Part shown: positions 40,318 through 48,339 of the stretch, piece after piece
How positions within the stretch are numbered: the first letter of the stretch is position 1
How the letters are laid out: each line of letters starts with the position of its first letter
Source of the DNA: IDS-8 sp035304345
GTDB lineage: Bacteria > Pseudomonadota > Gammaproteobacteria > Steroidobacterales > Woeseiaceae
Length of the DNA: 64,000 nucleotides
Assembly (NCBI GenBank): GCA_035304345.1
Contig: DATGQE010000022.1
Coordinates: 139,270 to 203,269, forward strand
Reading direction: 5' to 3'
Translations under genes and position numbers: made by a program
The notes under the pieces: generated by a model
Database searches by the model: none
The model's input: the letters and a program-made list of their open reading frames with translations, nothing else
What the model was told of the DNA's origin: nothing

Positions 40318-41627
40318 CGGCGTCCCTCCGCCGGAGCCGTGCCTTTCGCGAGCGAGGCCCCCGGGTCGGGGTAGCGGTAAGTGCCGCCGTCGTAGCTCTC
40401 GAGCAGCAGGTCGTCGCCGTCGTAGCCCGCGACGTAGTCCGGTGCGATCGGGATCTTGCCGCCGCCCGCCGGCGCGTCGACCACGAAGGTCGGGACAGCG
40501 TAGCCGGTCGTGTGGCCGCGCAGGCCGCGGATCAGCTCGACGCCCTTCGCCACCGGCGTGCGGAAATGCGCCGATCCCGAGATCGGGTCGCACTGGTAGA
40601 GGTAGTACGGTTTCACCCGGATGCGCAGCAGGCCGTGCACGAGCCGCTGCATCGTGTCGAGGTCGTCGTTGACGCCCTTGAGCAGCACCGTCTGGCTGCC
40701 GAGCGGCACGCCGGCGTCGGCGAGCCGCCCGCAGGCGTCGGCCACTTCCGGCGTCAGCTCGTCCGGGTGCGTGAAGTGCAGGCTCATCCACAGCGGGTGA
40801 TGGCGTTTCAGGATTCGCGCCAGCGCGGGCGTGATCCGCATCGGCTGCACGACCGGCTGCTTGCTGCCGATGCGCACGAACTCGACGTGGCGGATCCGTC
40901 GCAGCCGTTTCAGGACGTAGTCGAGGCGGTCGTCGTCGAGCGACAGGGGATCGCCGCCGGAGATCAGCACGTCGCGCACGGTCCGGGTCCGCTCGATGTA
41001 CTCGAGCGCCGCCTCGATGTCGGTTTTCCTGACGCTGCGCTCGCCCACCGAGCCCACCATGCGGGCGCGGGTGCAGTAGCGGCAGTAGACCGAGCAGAAG
41101 TTCGTGACGAGGAGCAGGACGCGATCGGGGTAGCGGTGCACCAGTCCCGGCACGGGGCTGTGGCCGTCCTCGCCCAGCGGATCTTCCGCTTCGCCGCGGG
41201 AGACGGCGTACTCGTCCAGCACCGGCACGACCGTGCGCCGGAGCGGCTGTGCCGGGTCGTCCGGCGACAGCAGGCTCGCGTAGTACGGCGTGATGCCGAC
41301 GGGCAAGGCACCGGTATGGCGCATGATCGCGGCGCGCTCGTCGTCCGACAGCACCAGCATGCGCTCCAGGTCCGCGAGCGTGCGCACGCGGTGCCGGTTC
41401 TGCCAGCGCCAGTCGCACCAGTCGTCGAGCGTCGCGTCGGGATAGTACCTGGCGAGGAACTCCCGGCTGCGGGCGGACACGCGCAGCTTCGACCGGTCAC
41501 GCTTGGCGATGACCTGGCTGAGTGACTTGGTGCGGGAAGTGGATCGGAAGGCGGAAGAGGCGGGAGCGGGGTGACTGCAACTCCCGGCGTCGGGCGGTTC
41601 TTCGGCGCTTTGCCTGGCGGTTTTCAT
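40314..41627 (-). CDS. KamA family radical-SAM aminomutase (lysine 2,3-aminomutase-like)
   Basis: A 437-aa radical-SAM, PLP-dependent aminomutase. The iron-sulfur motif CSVYCRYCTR gives Cys178, Cys182 and Cys185. Other family parts are ISGGDPLSL, GSKQPVVQPMRITPAL, YQCDPISGSAHFRTPVAKG and VVDAPAGGGKIPIAPDYV, the last with the PLP lysine. It has the long C-terminus ending YDGGTYRYPDP of free amino-acid mutases, unlike the shorter EpmB that acts with EF-P. The two Asp residues that in clostridial lysine aminomutase contact the substrate epsilon-amino group appear kept (QCD and VVD), which favours lysine over glutamate. First gene of an overlapping operon with two ATP-grasp ligases and behind a good promoter. 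The N-terminal 40 residues are poorly conserved, so the start is less certain. Confidence 0.92.
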   Translation of the reverse strand: MKTARQSAEEPPDAGSCSHPAPASSAFRSTSRTKSLSQVIAKRDRSKLRVSARSREFLARYYPDATLDDWCDWRWQNRHRVRTLADLERMLVLSDDERAAIMRHTGALPVGITPYYASLLSPDDPAQPLRRTVVPVLDEYAVSRGEAEDPLGEDGHSPVPGLVHRYPDRVLLLVTNFCSVYCRYCTRARMVGSVGERSVRKTDIEAALEYIERTRTVRDVLISGGDPLSLDDDRLDYVLKRLRRIRHVEFVRIGSKQPVVQPMRITPALARILKRHHPLWMSLHFTHPDELTPEVADACGRLADAGVPLGSQTVLLKGVNDDLDTMQRLVHGLLRIRVKPYYLYQCDPISGSAHFRTPVAKGVELIRGLRGHTTGYAVPTFVVDAPAGGGKIPIAPDYVAGYDGDDLLLESYDGGTYRYPDPGASLAKGTAPAEGRR

Positions 41628-41719
41628 CTCAAACCTCGAACGCAGTTGGGCGACCTGCGAGATAAAAACCGACCCGGCCCTTCGAGTCGTGGCGGGAAGT
41701 ACCGCCGCATTCGCGCGCT

Positions 41720-41747
41720 ACTATATTTCCGGGCGGTCAAATGTCAA
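41720..41747 (-). promoter_or_regulatory. Predicted sigma-70 promoter of the kamA operon
   Basis: On the minus strand, TTGACA (41747-41742) and TATAGT (41725-41720) are 16 bp apart, close to consensus. Transcription would start near 41712, giving a leader of about 85 nt. Upstream lie three TTCGA repeats at 41777, 41788 and 41800, spaced one helical turn apart; a fourth copy is in the leader at 41691. These could be activator or repressor sites. Confidence 0.7.
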
Positions 41748-41879
41748 TGGCTTTGTGTCACGGTTTTGGATGCCCTTTCGACCGCCTTTCGAGTGCCGCT
41801 TCGAGCGCTAAAAAACGCCCGCTGCAGGAGCGCGCATTGCATCCGACAGCGATGGTAGGGCCGGCGGGTTGACCGCTTC

Positions 41880-44315
41880 CTACGGGGCCGGCGTGGCGAC
41901 CTCGCGCTGGCGGACGTGACGGTCCATCAGCTTGTAGATGCGGCGGTACTCGTCGAGCCAGGACTCGGGATGGACGAAGCCGTGCGGGTCGAGCGGATAG
42001 ATCGCCATCTCGAAATCCGCTTTCTTAAGCTCGATCAGCCGCTGCACGATCAGCACAGCGTCCTGGAAGAACACGTTGTCGTCCTGCATCCCCGAGGCGA
42101 TGAGGAGCGGCTTCGTCAGGTTCTCGACCCAGGTGATCGGCGAGCTCCGTTCGAACGCCACCGGATCGACCAGCGGCGTGTTCAGGATGTTCGACGTGTA
42201 CTCGTGGTTGTAGTGGCGCCAGTCGGCGACCGGGCGCAGCGCGGCGCCGGCCGCGAACAGGTCGGGTGACCGGAACAGCGCCATGAAGGTCATGAACCCG
42301 CCGTAGGAGCCGCCGTAGATGCCGACCCTGTCGGGATCCACGCCGTAGCGCTCGACCAGCCAGGCGACGCCGTCCTCGAAATCCTCGAGCTCCGGATGGC
42401 CCATCTGCCGGTAGATCGCGGTGCGCCAGTCGCGCCCGTAGCCCTTGGAGGCGCGGTAGTCCATGTCGAGGACGACATAGCCGTCGTTCGCGAGCACGGT
42501 GTGGAACATGAACTCGCGGAAATAGTAGGGCCAGCCCATGTGTGCGTTCTGCGTGTAGCCCGCGCCGTGCACGAACATGACCGCCGGGTAACGGCGGCCT
42601 TCCGCGTGGTCCGGGGGCAGGTACAGCTTGCTGTAGATCGGCCGGTCCACGTGGGAGGACGGCACCTCGACGATCTCGGGCACGACCCAGTCGATCGCGA
42701 CGAACTCGTCACTCACGGTGTCCGTGACCTGGCGGGCCGGCGCGCCGGGCACGGGGCGCTGCACGTAGAGGTCGGCGTGCCGGTCGATGTAGGAGCGGCT
42801 GAGCAGGAGCTCGTCACCGGAAGGGGAAAGCTCGAACGCCTCGACGACGCCGCCGAGGGTGGTCACCTGCTCGAGCTCGCCACCGGCGACAGGGACGCGG
42901 TAAACCTCGTAGTTGCCCGGATGAGTCCGGTTGGCGCGCACGTAGAAATACTCCCCGGCCGGGTCCAGCAGCGGGTCCGACACCACGAACTCGCCCGCCG
43001 TCAGGCGCTTCGGCCGCCGGTCGGTCACCCCTTTCACGTACAGGTGGGACCAGCCCGATTCCTCGGACAGGTACCACAGCGAGCGGCCATCCGGCATCCA
43101 GCCGAATTCGTTGTAGTCCCAGTTGATCCACGCCTCGTCCGTGAGGCGATGCTGGAGGCGGAGTGCGGGCTCGGCGACGGCCGGATCGAGCGTCACCAGC
43201 CAGCGGTCCTTGTTGTCGATCGCGCGCAGCTGCAGCGCTACCAGCGTGCCCGCCGGATTCCAGCGAATGCCTTCGACCGTGAGCGGACGCCGCTCCGGCG
43301 CCTCGAGCGCCTTCGCCACCGCCTCGCGGTCCGCACCGCGCTCGACGTGCCACTCGAGCGCGCTCTTGCGCAGCGCCGCCAGCGGATCGCCGTCGATGCC
43401 CGGCAGGGCGGAGGGCTCGATCTCGCGGAACGCGCGCGCCTCGAGGTCGACGAGGAGGATCCTGTGCGGCGGGGGCTCGTTGCGGCCGACGCGCACGCGG
43501 GTTTCTTTCGTCTCGACGTACCCGGTCTCGGTGACATAGCTCGGCATCAGGTCCTTGCGGCCTGCCTGCGCTTCCTTGTCCTTCACGACGAGCAGCAGGT
43601 GACGCCCGGACGGGGACAGCGCGCTCCGCACGAGCTCGCGGTCCTCCCCGAGGTAGATCGGCAGCGGCGGCGCAGCCGGGTCCTCTTGCTGGCGCAGCTC
43701 GGCGTGTGCCTTGGCCGCTTCCTCGCGGCGCTTGTCCTCCCGCAGCGTATCGAACGTGCGCAACTGGTGCGCGCGCAGGGGATCGAAATCCTCCTCCGCG
43801 TCGGGATCCTCCTCGAGCTCGAGTGCCGCCGCCTGGCGCGTGAGCCCGGTCTCCGGGTCGTGCACGAACCAGGTGTCCTCGCGCACGAACGCGACGGAGC
43901 GTCCGTCCGCCATGAACATCGGCCGCTTCTCCTCGACCGCGGTGCGCGTGATCTGGCGCACTTCGCCGGTATCGAGGCGCTTCGTCCAGACGTCGCCGCG
44001 CAGCAGCCAGGCGACGCGCGTCCGCTCGGCGTTGTAGACGCGCGTGGCGTTCGAGCTTCGGGCCTCGTCGGCGGCAGCTACCGGCTGCGGCGCCCCGCCG
44101 GCGGCCGGAACGGCGTACAGGTCGTCGAAGTTCTCCCCGACGCGCTTCTGCCGGAAGTACACGCGCTCGCCGGAGTCGGACCAGTAGGCGCCGGTCGGCG
44201 GATTGCCGATCCAGTCCGGGTCCGACATGATGAGCTCGAGGTCCGGTTCGGCGGCGAGCGCGGCGACCGGTGCCAGGATGACGAGCAGGGCCGTTGCGGT
44301 CAGACGTTCGAACAT
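41880..44315 (-). CDS. Exported prolyl oligopeptidase family serine peptidase (S9, DPP4-like)
   Basis: An 811-aa peptidase. A signal peptide (ATALLVILAPVAALAAEP) is followed by a beta-propeller (about 30-540) and an alpha/beta-hydrolase domain. The nucleophile is in GIYGGSYGGF, the acid in SGMQDDNV and the His in PLDPHGFVHP, a complete Ser-Asp-His triad. It should cut prolyl or other short peptides in the periplasm. ATG at 44315 is supported by GGAG 6 nt upstream; the open frame continues 83 codons further without a better start. Divergent from the QseBC-like genes. Read on the minus strand after its stop, a TTTTTT run at about 41811 follows a weak hairpin and may end the transcript. Confidence 0.95.
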   Translation of the reverse strand: MFERLTATALLVILAPVAALAAEPDLELIMSDPDWIGNPPTGAYWSDSGERVYFRQKRVGENFDDLYAVPAAGGAPQPVAAADEARSSNATRVYNAERTRVAWLLRGDVWTKRLDTGEVRQITRTAVEEKRPMFMADGRSVAFVREDTWFVHDPETGLTRQAAALELEEDPDAEEDFDPLRAHQLRTFDTLREDKRREEAAKAHAELRQQEDPAAPPLPIYLGEDRELVRSALSPSGRHLLLVVKDKEAQAGRKDLMPSYVTETGYVETKETRVRVGRNEPPPHRILLVDLEARAFREIEPSALPGIDGDPLAALRKSALEWHVERGADREAVAKALEAPERRPLTVEGIRWNPAGTLVALQLRAIDNKDRWLVTLDPAVAEPALRLQHRLTDEAWINWDYNEFGWMPDGRSLWYLSEESGWSHLYVKGVTDRRPKRLTAGEFVVSDPLLDPAGEYFYVRANRTHPGNYEVYRVPVAGGELEQVTTLGGVVEAFELSPSGDELLLSRSYIDRHADLYVQRPVPGAPARQVTDTVSDEFVAIDWVVPEIVEVPSSHVDRPIYSKLYLPPDHAEGRRYPAVMFVHGAGYTQNAHMGWPYYFREFMFHTVLANDGYVVLDMDYRASKGYGRDWRTAIYRQMGHPELEDFEDGVAWLVERYGVDPDRVGIYGGSYGGFMTFMALFRSPDLFAAGAALRPVADWRHYNHEYTSNILNTPLVDPVAFERSSPITWVENLTKPLLIASGMQDDNVFFQDAVLIVQRLIELKKADFEMAIYPLDPHGFVHPESWLDEYRRIYKLMDRHVRQREVATPAP

Positions 44316-44499
44316 GTGCTTCTCCGGTCGGGCGCGGGTGCGCCGTCGCCGGGCCCGGTCTCGGGGAAGCCGGCTACGGCGCCGAACGGTGGCGGAGTAT
44401 AACAGGGCGCCGTGCGTGCCCGGCCGGCTTAAGCCTGCCTTCAGCACCGCATGGCACGCTCGAGGCTCTCGATCAAGGCTCTCGGTTCGGGGGTGAACC

Positions 44500-45156
44500 A
44501 TGTTCCTGTTGCTGGTTGAGGACGACCTGAATCTCGGCCGGGCGCTCACGAAGCTCCTCGACAAGCATTACCGCGTGAACTGGGTCCGCACGCTCGAAGC
44601 CGCCGACGCACACCTCGCGCAGGCGGAATACGACGCGCTGCTCCTGGACCTCGGCCTGCCGGACGGCGACGGGGTGGCGTGGCTCCGGTCGCGGCGAGCG
44701 AAAGGCTGGGGCGTGCCGGTGCTCGTCGTGACGGCGCGCGACGCACTGGACGACCGGGTTCTCGGCCTCGACACCGGCGCCGACGATTACGTCGTGAAGC
44801 CATTCGAGCCCAGGGAGCTGCTCGCACGGCTGCGCGCGCTGCTGCGGCGGCGGGCCGGTGCGGCCGGACCGCGGCTCACCCTGGGCGACCTCGCGTTCGA
44901 GCCCGAGCACCGGCGCTTCTGGCTGGGCGACGAGCCGCTCCGGCTCGCGCCCAAGGAGCACGCTATCCTCGCCGTGCTGATGCAGGCCGGCGGGCGTCCG
45001 GTCAGCCGCGAGCGGCTGCACCAGCAGCTCTACGGGCTGCAGCCGGAGATCGACTCGAACACGCTCGAGGTGCACGTCCATGCGCTGCGCAAGGCCATCG
45101 GGCGCGAGCGCATCGAGACGGTCCGCGGCTTCGGCTACAAGCTCGTCGCGCTGTGA
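44500..45156 (+). CDS. OmpR/PhoB-type response regulator (QseB-like)
   Basis: A 218-aa regulator. The receiver domain has acidic pocket residues in LLVEDD, phospho-acceptor Asp50 in LLLDLGLPDGDG, Thr/Ala TARDA and Lys in YVVKPFEPREL. The C-terminal winged helix (about 125-218) ends LEVHVHALRKAIGRERIETVRGFGYKLVAL. The overall closeness to the QseB/PmrA/TctD branch and the YgiW-like gene beyond the kinase recall the E. coli ygiW-qseBC locus. Its stop overlaps the kinase GTG (GTGA). Confidence 0.95.
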   Translation: MFLLLVEDDLNLGRALTKLLDKHYRVNWVRTLEAADAHLAQAEYDALLLDLGLPDGDGVAWLRSRRAKGWGVPVLVVTARDALDDRVLGLDTGADDYVVKPFEPRELLARLRALLRRRAGAAGPRLTLGDLAFEPEHRRFWLGDEPLRLAPKEHAILAVLMQAGGRPVSRERLHQQLYGLQPEIDSNTLEVHVHALRKAIGRERIETVRGFGYKLVAL

Positions 45157-46454
45157 GCTTCCGCCTGTCGCATCTCGCGATCCTGCTCGCGCTGTCGATA
45201 CTCGTGGCCGCCGTCGGCGGCGTCGCCGCGACCTGGCGCGTGGCCGGCGAGGAGTTCCGGGACATCCTCGACGACGATCTCGAGAACCAGAGCGAGCTGC
45301 TCGCCGAGCTCCTCGCGGCCGACGGGGTCGAGCTCGACGAGAAGGCGCTCGAGGCGCTGCTCGACGATGCCTTCGAGCCCGAGGGCCGGGAGACGCTCTG
45401 GGTCACCGTCTACGACCGGCGCACCGGCCGCTCCGTCAGCAACCTCCCCCACGACCTGCCGCTCGAAGATCCCGACCGTGACACCGTGCGCCGCACCTGG
45501 GAGGGGCGCGAATGGCGCGGGTTCCAGAGCGACGAGGGCCCGTTCGTCGTGCAGATGCTGCGGCGCGAGGACCTGTACCAGGCGGTGCAGGCGGAGGTCC
45601 TCGAGGACATCGTCACGCCGATCGCGCTCGCGAGCGGCGTGAGCCTGCTGCTGCTCGGCCTGTTCATCGGCTTCTCCCTGTGGCCGCTGACCCGCTTCGC
45701 GCGGCAGATCGAGACGCGCAACGTCCGCTCGCTCGAGCCGCTGGCCGTGCGCGCGCCTGCGCGCGAGATGCGCGTGCTGCGCGACGCGCTGAACCGGCTG
45801 ATGGAAGGGGTATCCGAGACGCTGGCGCGCGAACGGCGCTTCGCGAGCGACGTCGCGCACGAGCTGCGTACCCCGCTCACGACGCTCAAGCTGGAGCTGG
45901 CGGGGCCCGACCCGGACCTTCAGGCGATGACAGCGGAGGTCGATCGCCTCTCGCGCGTCGTCGAGCAGCTCCTGACCCTGGCGCGCCTCGACGGCGGCCG
46001 CTGGCAGCGGCAGTTTGCTGCCGTGGCGCTCGACGAGCTGTGCGCGCAGGCCGTCGCTGACGTGCGCGAGCGCTTTCGCGACGCCGGCATGCACCTCGAA
46101 GCGCGCCTCGAGCCTGCAACGGTGCAGGGCGACGCCACGCTGCTCGGCGTCCTGCTGCGCAACCTGCTCGAGAACGTCCTGCGTCACTGCCCGCCCGGCA
46201 CGGACGCGGAGGTCCGGCTCGACGCACCCGGCGGGAAGGTCCGGCTCACGGTGGCGGATACGGGCCCGGGCATCGGGCCTGAGCACCGGGAACGGATGTC
46301 GCGAGGCTTCGACCGGCTCGACAGTCGCGACGCCGGGCTGGGGCTCGGTCTCGCCATCTGCCGGCGCATCGCCGACGTGCACGGCGCGTCGCTGGCGTTC
46401 GAACCGCGCCCGGACGGCCGCCCGGGCCTCGCCGTCGTGGTCACCTTCCCGTAG
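45153..46454 (+). CDS. Sensor histidine kinase (QseC/PmrB-like)
   Basis: A 433-aa inner-membrane kinase. Membrane helices at about residues 6-28 and 155-175 enclose a periplasmic domain of about 125 residues that is strongly acidic (DDDLENQSELLAELL, DEKALEALLDDAFEPEG), a feature often tied to cation or antimicrobial-peptide sensing. HAMP is reduced; HisKA has ASDVAHELRTPLTTLKLEL, the N box LLRNLLENVLRHCP, and G boxes DTGPGI and GLGLGLAIC. GTG start overlaps the regulator stop, so the pair is coupled. The signal is unknown. Confidence 0.95.
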   Translation: MSFRLSHLAILLALSILVAAVGGVAATWRVAGEEFRDILDDDLENQSELLAELLAADGVELDEKALEALLDDAFEPEGRETLWVTVYDRRTGRSVSNLPHDLPLEDPDRDTVRRTWEGREWRGFQSDEGPFVVQMLRREDLYQAVQAEVLEDIVTPIALASGVSLLLLGLFIGFSLWPLTRFARQIETRNVRSLEPLAVRAPAREMRVLRDALNRLMEGVSETLARERRFASDVAHELRTPLTTLKLELAGPDPDLQAMTAEVDRLSRVVEQLLTLARLDGGRWQRQFAAVALDELCAQAVADVRERFRDAGMHLEARLEPATVQGDATLLGVLLRNLLENVLRHCPPGTDAEVRLDAPGGKVRLTVADTGPGIGPEHRERMSRGFDRLDSRDAGLGLGLAICRRIADVHGASLAFEPRPDGRPGLAVVVTFP

Positions 46455-46465
46455 TCGTGTGCGCC

Positions 46466-46496
46466 GTGCGGGCTCCTGCACGGCAGGAGCCCGCAC
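46466..46496. terminator. Bidirectional 13-bp terminator hairpin
   Basis: GTGCGGGCTCCTG and CAGGAGCCCGCAC are perfectly complementary around a 5-nt loop, between the convergent kinase and YgiW-like genes. No T-run. Confidence 0.7.
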
Positions 46497-46518
46497 ACGA
46501 CGGCCGGACGGGGAGCGC

Positions 46519-46878
46519 CTAGCGCGCGGCCCGCACGGTGTCGACGTCGATCTCGACGGACTGTCCCTCGCGATCGATCTCGCCGGCGAGCTCGACCCGG
46601 TCCTCCGGCCGGACCTCCAGCCCGCCCCAGTCGTCGTCGTCGATCTCGACGATCAGCGTGCCGCTGTCGTCCTTGAACTCGTAGCGCTCGTCGCCCAGCG
46701 AACGGACGATGTAGCCGACGAGGCGCACCGAGGCGTCGTCCGGCAGGTTCATCGCTTCGGCCGCGGTCACGGGTGCCTGGCGGGCGTCCGGACCGACGAA
46801 GCCGCCCTGCTGCTGGCCGGCCGCGGCCATCAACGGGGCAGCGGCGAGTACGCACGCGAGCAACTGCTTTCTCTTCAT
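46519..46878 (-). CDS. Periplasmic OB-fold protein of the YgiW/YdeI family
   Basis: A 119-aa exported protein: signal peptide (LLACVLAAAPLMAAAGQ), then the bacterial OB-fold with AEAMNLPDDASVRLVGYIVRSLG, YEFKDDSGTLIVEIDDDDWGG and VEIDVDTVRAA. E. coli YgiW and YdeI are linked to stress and antimicrobial-peptide resistance and lie near qseBC. Here the gene is convergent with a QseBC-like pair, so the association is kept although the order differs. AAGGAG 7 nt before the ATG supports the start. Confidence 0.92.
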   Translation of the reverse strand: MKRKQLLACVLAAAPLMAAAGQQQGGFVGPDARQAPVTAAEAMNLPDDASVRLVGYIVRSLGDERYEFKDDSGTLIVEIDDDDWGGLEVRPEDRVELAGEIDREGQSVEIDVDTVRAAR

Positions 46879-47021
46879 CTTCGAGCTCCTTCGCCAAAAA
46901 AGCGGCGTCGATGAGCTTCAAGATAGCCGCCGCCGCTTAAGCCGGCATTAACCCGGCGCCGGGACAGCCGCCAGGGCGCCGGCACGATACCGGCTCCGCA
47001 CTGCCGGTCCCGCGCCGCCCG

Positions 47022-48332
47022 CTAGCGGGTGAGGTCGAGCGGGGGCTGCAGCCGGATTTCGCGGCGCGGGTAGGGCACCTCGATGCCGGCTTCCTTCAGC
47101 TTGTCCCAGACCGCGAGCAACACGGTGCCCTGCACGCTCGCCAGGCCGTTCTGCGGATCGGTGATCCAGAAGCGCAGCAGGAACTCGAGCGAGAATTCGC
47201 CGAAGCTCGCGAGCCAGCAGGCCGGCGGCGGGTCCACCACGACGCGCGGCACCGTCGCCGCCGCCTCGAGAGCGAGTCGGCGCACCTCGTGCGGATCCGC
47301 ATCGTAGGACGCCCGGAACTTCACCTCGAGCCGCACGAGCTCGTCCGAGTAGGACCAGTTGATGACTTCCTTGGTGATGAAGTCCTCGTTCGGGATGAGG
47401 TACTCGCGACCGTCGCGCGTGACCACGGAGACGAAACGTGCGCGCAGCTCCTTCACCCAGCCGAAGGTGCCCGTCGGGGGGCCGCCGGCTCCGCCGGTAT
47501 GGCCGAGCGAAATCGTGTCCCCCGGCTCGATCGAGCGATCGAGGAGAATCACGATGCCGGAAATGAGGTTCGACACGACTTTCTGCAGGCCGAACCCCAG
47601 GCCGACGCCCAGTGCGCCGGCAAACACGGCGAACACCGTCAGGTTGAGGTCGAGCCCCGAGAGGCCCATCAGCACCGCAACTACCAGCAGCGTGACCCGC
47701 ACCACTTTCCCGGTGAGAATGCGCAGCGACGGGGTGAGCTCCTCCGAGCGCTGGATCTGGTCGTCGAGCACATTGCCGAGGCTGAACGCGATCCACAGCA
47801 GCACGCCGAAGACCACGATCAGCTTCATGAGCCACAAGAGCGACCAGCGGTTGTCCCCGAACTCGAACGCAATGCTGTCGAGCACGGCCGCGAGATCGCC
47901 GGTGATGCCGAGGATCGCCGCCGCGACGTAGATCCAGCCGAAGACGGCGAACAGCCGCCCGAGCAGCCGGTTGCGCACGACGTGCGACACGATCGAGATC
48001 ACGAGCCACGCGAGCGCCAAAAGGAGCGTGCTCGACAGGACGCGATCCGGCCCTTCGAGGCTGCGCACCAGCACCAACGCCGCCGTGAGCAGCAGGACGA
48101 ACGTGATCCACTTCAGGCGGCGCAGCAGGATCACGATCAGCCGCAGCACGCCGGGATAGCCCCTGATCGCGCGCGCTTTCGCTTCGAGCCGCGGTTCCGC
48201 CCACCAGGCGAAGCCCCAGGAGGCGGCGAACAGCACGAGGATGATGACCGCCTGCACGATCACGGTCCGCTGGCTCACCTGCTCCAGCAGGAGCTGGCCG
48301 AACCCGAGGATCTTCGCCGCAAGCTCGTTCAT
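47022..48332 (-). CDS. MscS-family mechanosensitive channel
   Basis: A 436-aa channel. About five membrane helices are followed by the MscS pore helix and its sequel (TVFAVFAGALGVGLGFGLQKVVSNLISGI, with the Ala/Gly face and the ILLDRSIEPGDTI beta domain), then the C-terminal cytoplasmic cage (RDGREYLIPNEDFITKEVINWSYSD). It opens under membrane tension to release osmolytes. The ATG at 48332 is used because GAGG 5 nt upstream overlaps the stop codon of the preceding DASS transporter gene; a GTG at 48338 is possible. The tight coupling to an anion transporter suggests they are needed together. Confidence 0.94.
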   Translation of the reverse strand: MNELAAKILGFGQLLLEQVSQRTVIVQAVIILVLFAASWGFAWWAEPRLEAKARAIRGYPGVLRLIVILLRRLKWITFVLLLTAALVLVRSLEGPDRVLSSTLLLALAWLVISIVSHVVRNRLLGRLFAVFGWIYVAAAILGITGDLAAVLDSIAFEFGDNRWSLLWLMKLIVVFGVLLWIAFSLGNVLDDQIQRSEELTPSLRILTGKVVRVTLLVVAVLMGLSGLDLNLTVFAVFAGALGVGLGFGLQKVVSNLISGIVILLDRSIEPGDTISLGHTGGAGGPPTGTFGWVKELRARFVSVVTRDGREYLIPNEDFITKEVINWSYSDELVRLEVKFRASYDADPHEVRRLALEAAATVPRVVVDPPPACWLASFGEFSLEFLLRFWITDPQNGLASVQGTVLLAVWDKLKEAGIEVPYPRREIRLQPPLDLTR

Positions 48333-48339
48333 CCGCACC

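Noticed and set aside
40314..41627. KamA protein as EpmB (EF-P lysine modification)
   Set aside because: It is longer, with the GGGKIP and C-terminal YDGGTYRYPDP region of free amino-acid mutases, and no efp or epmA gene is nearby.
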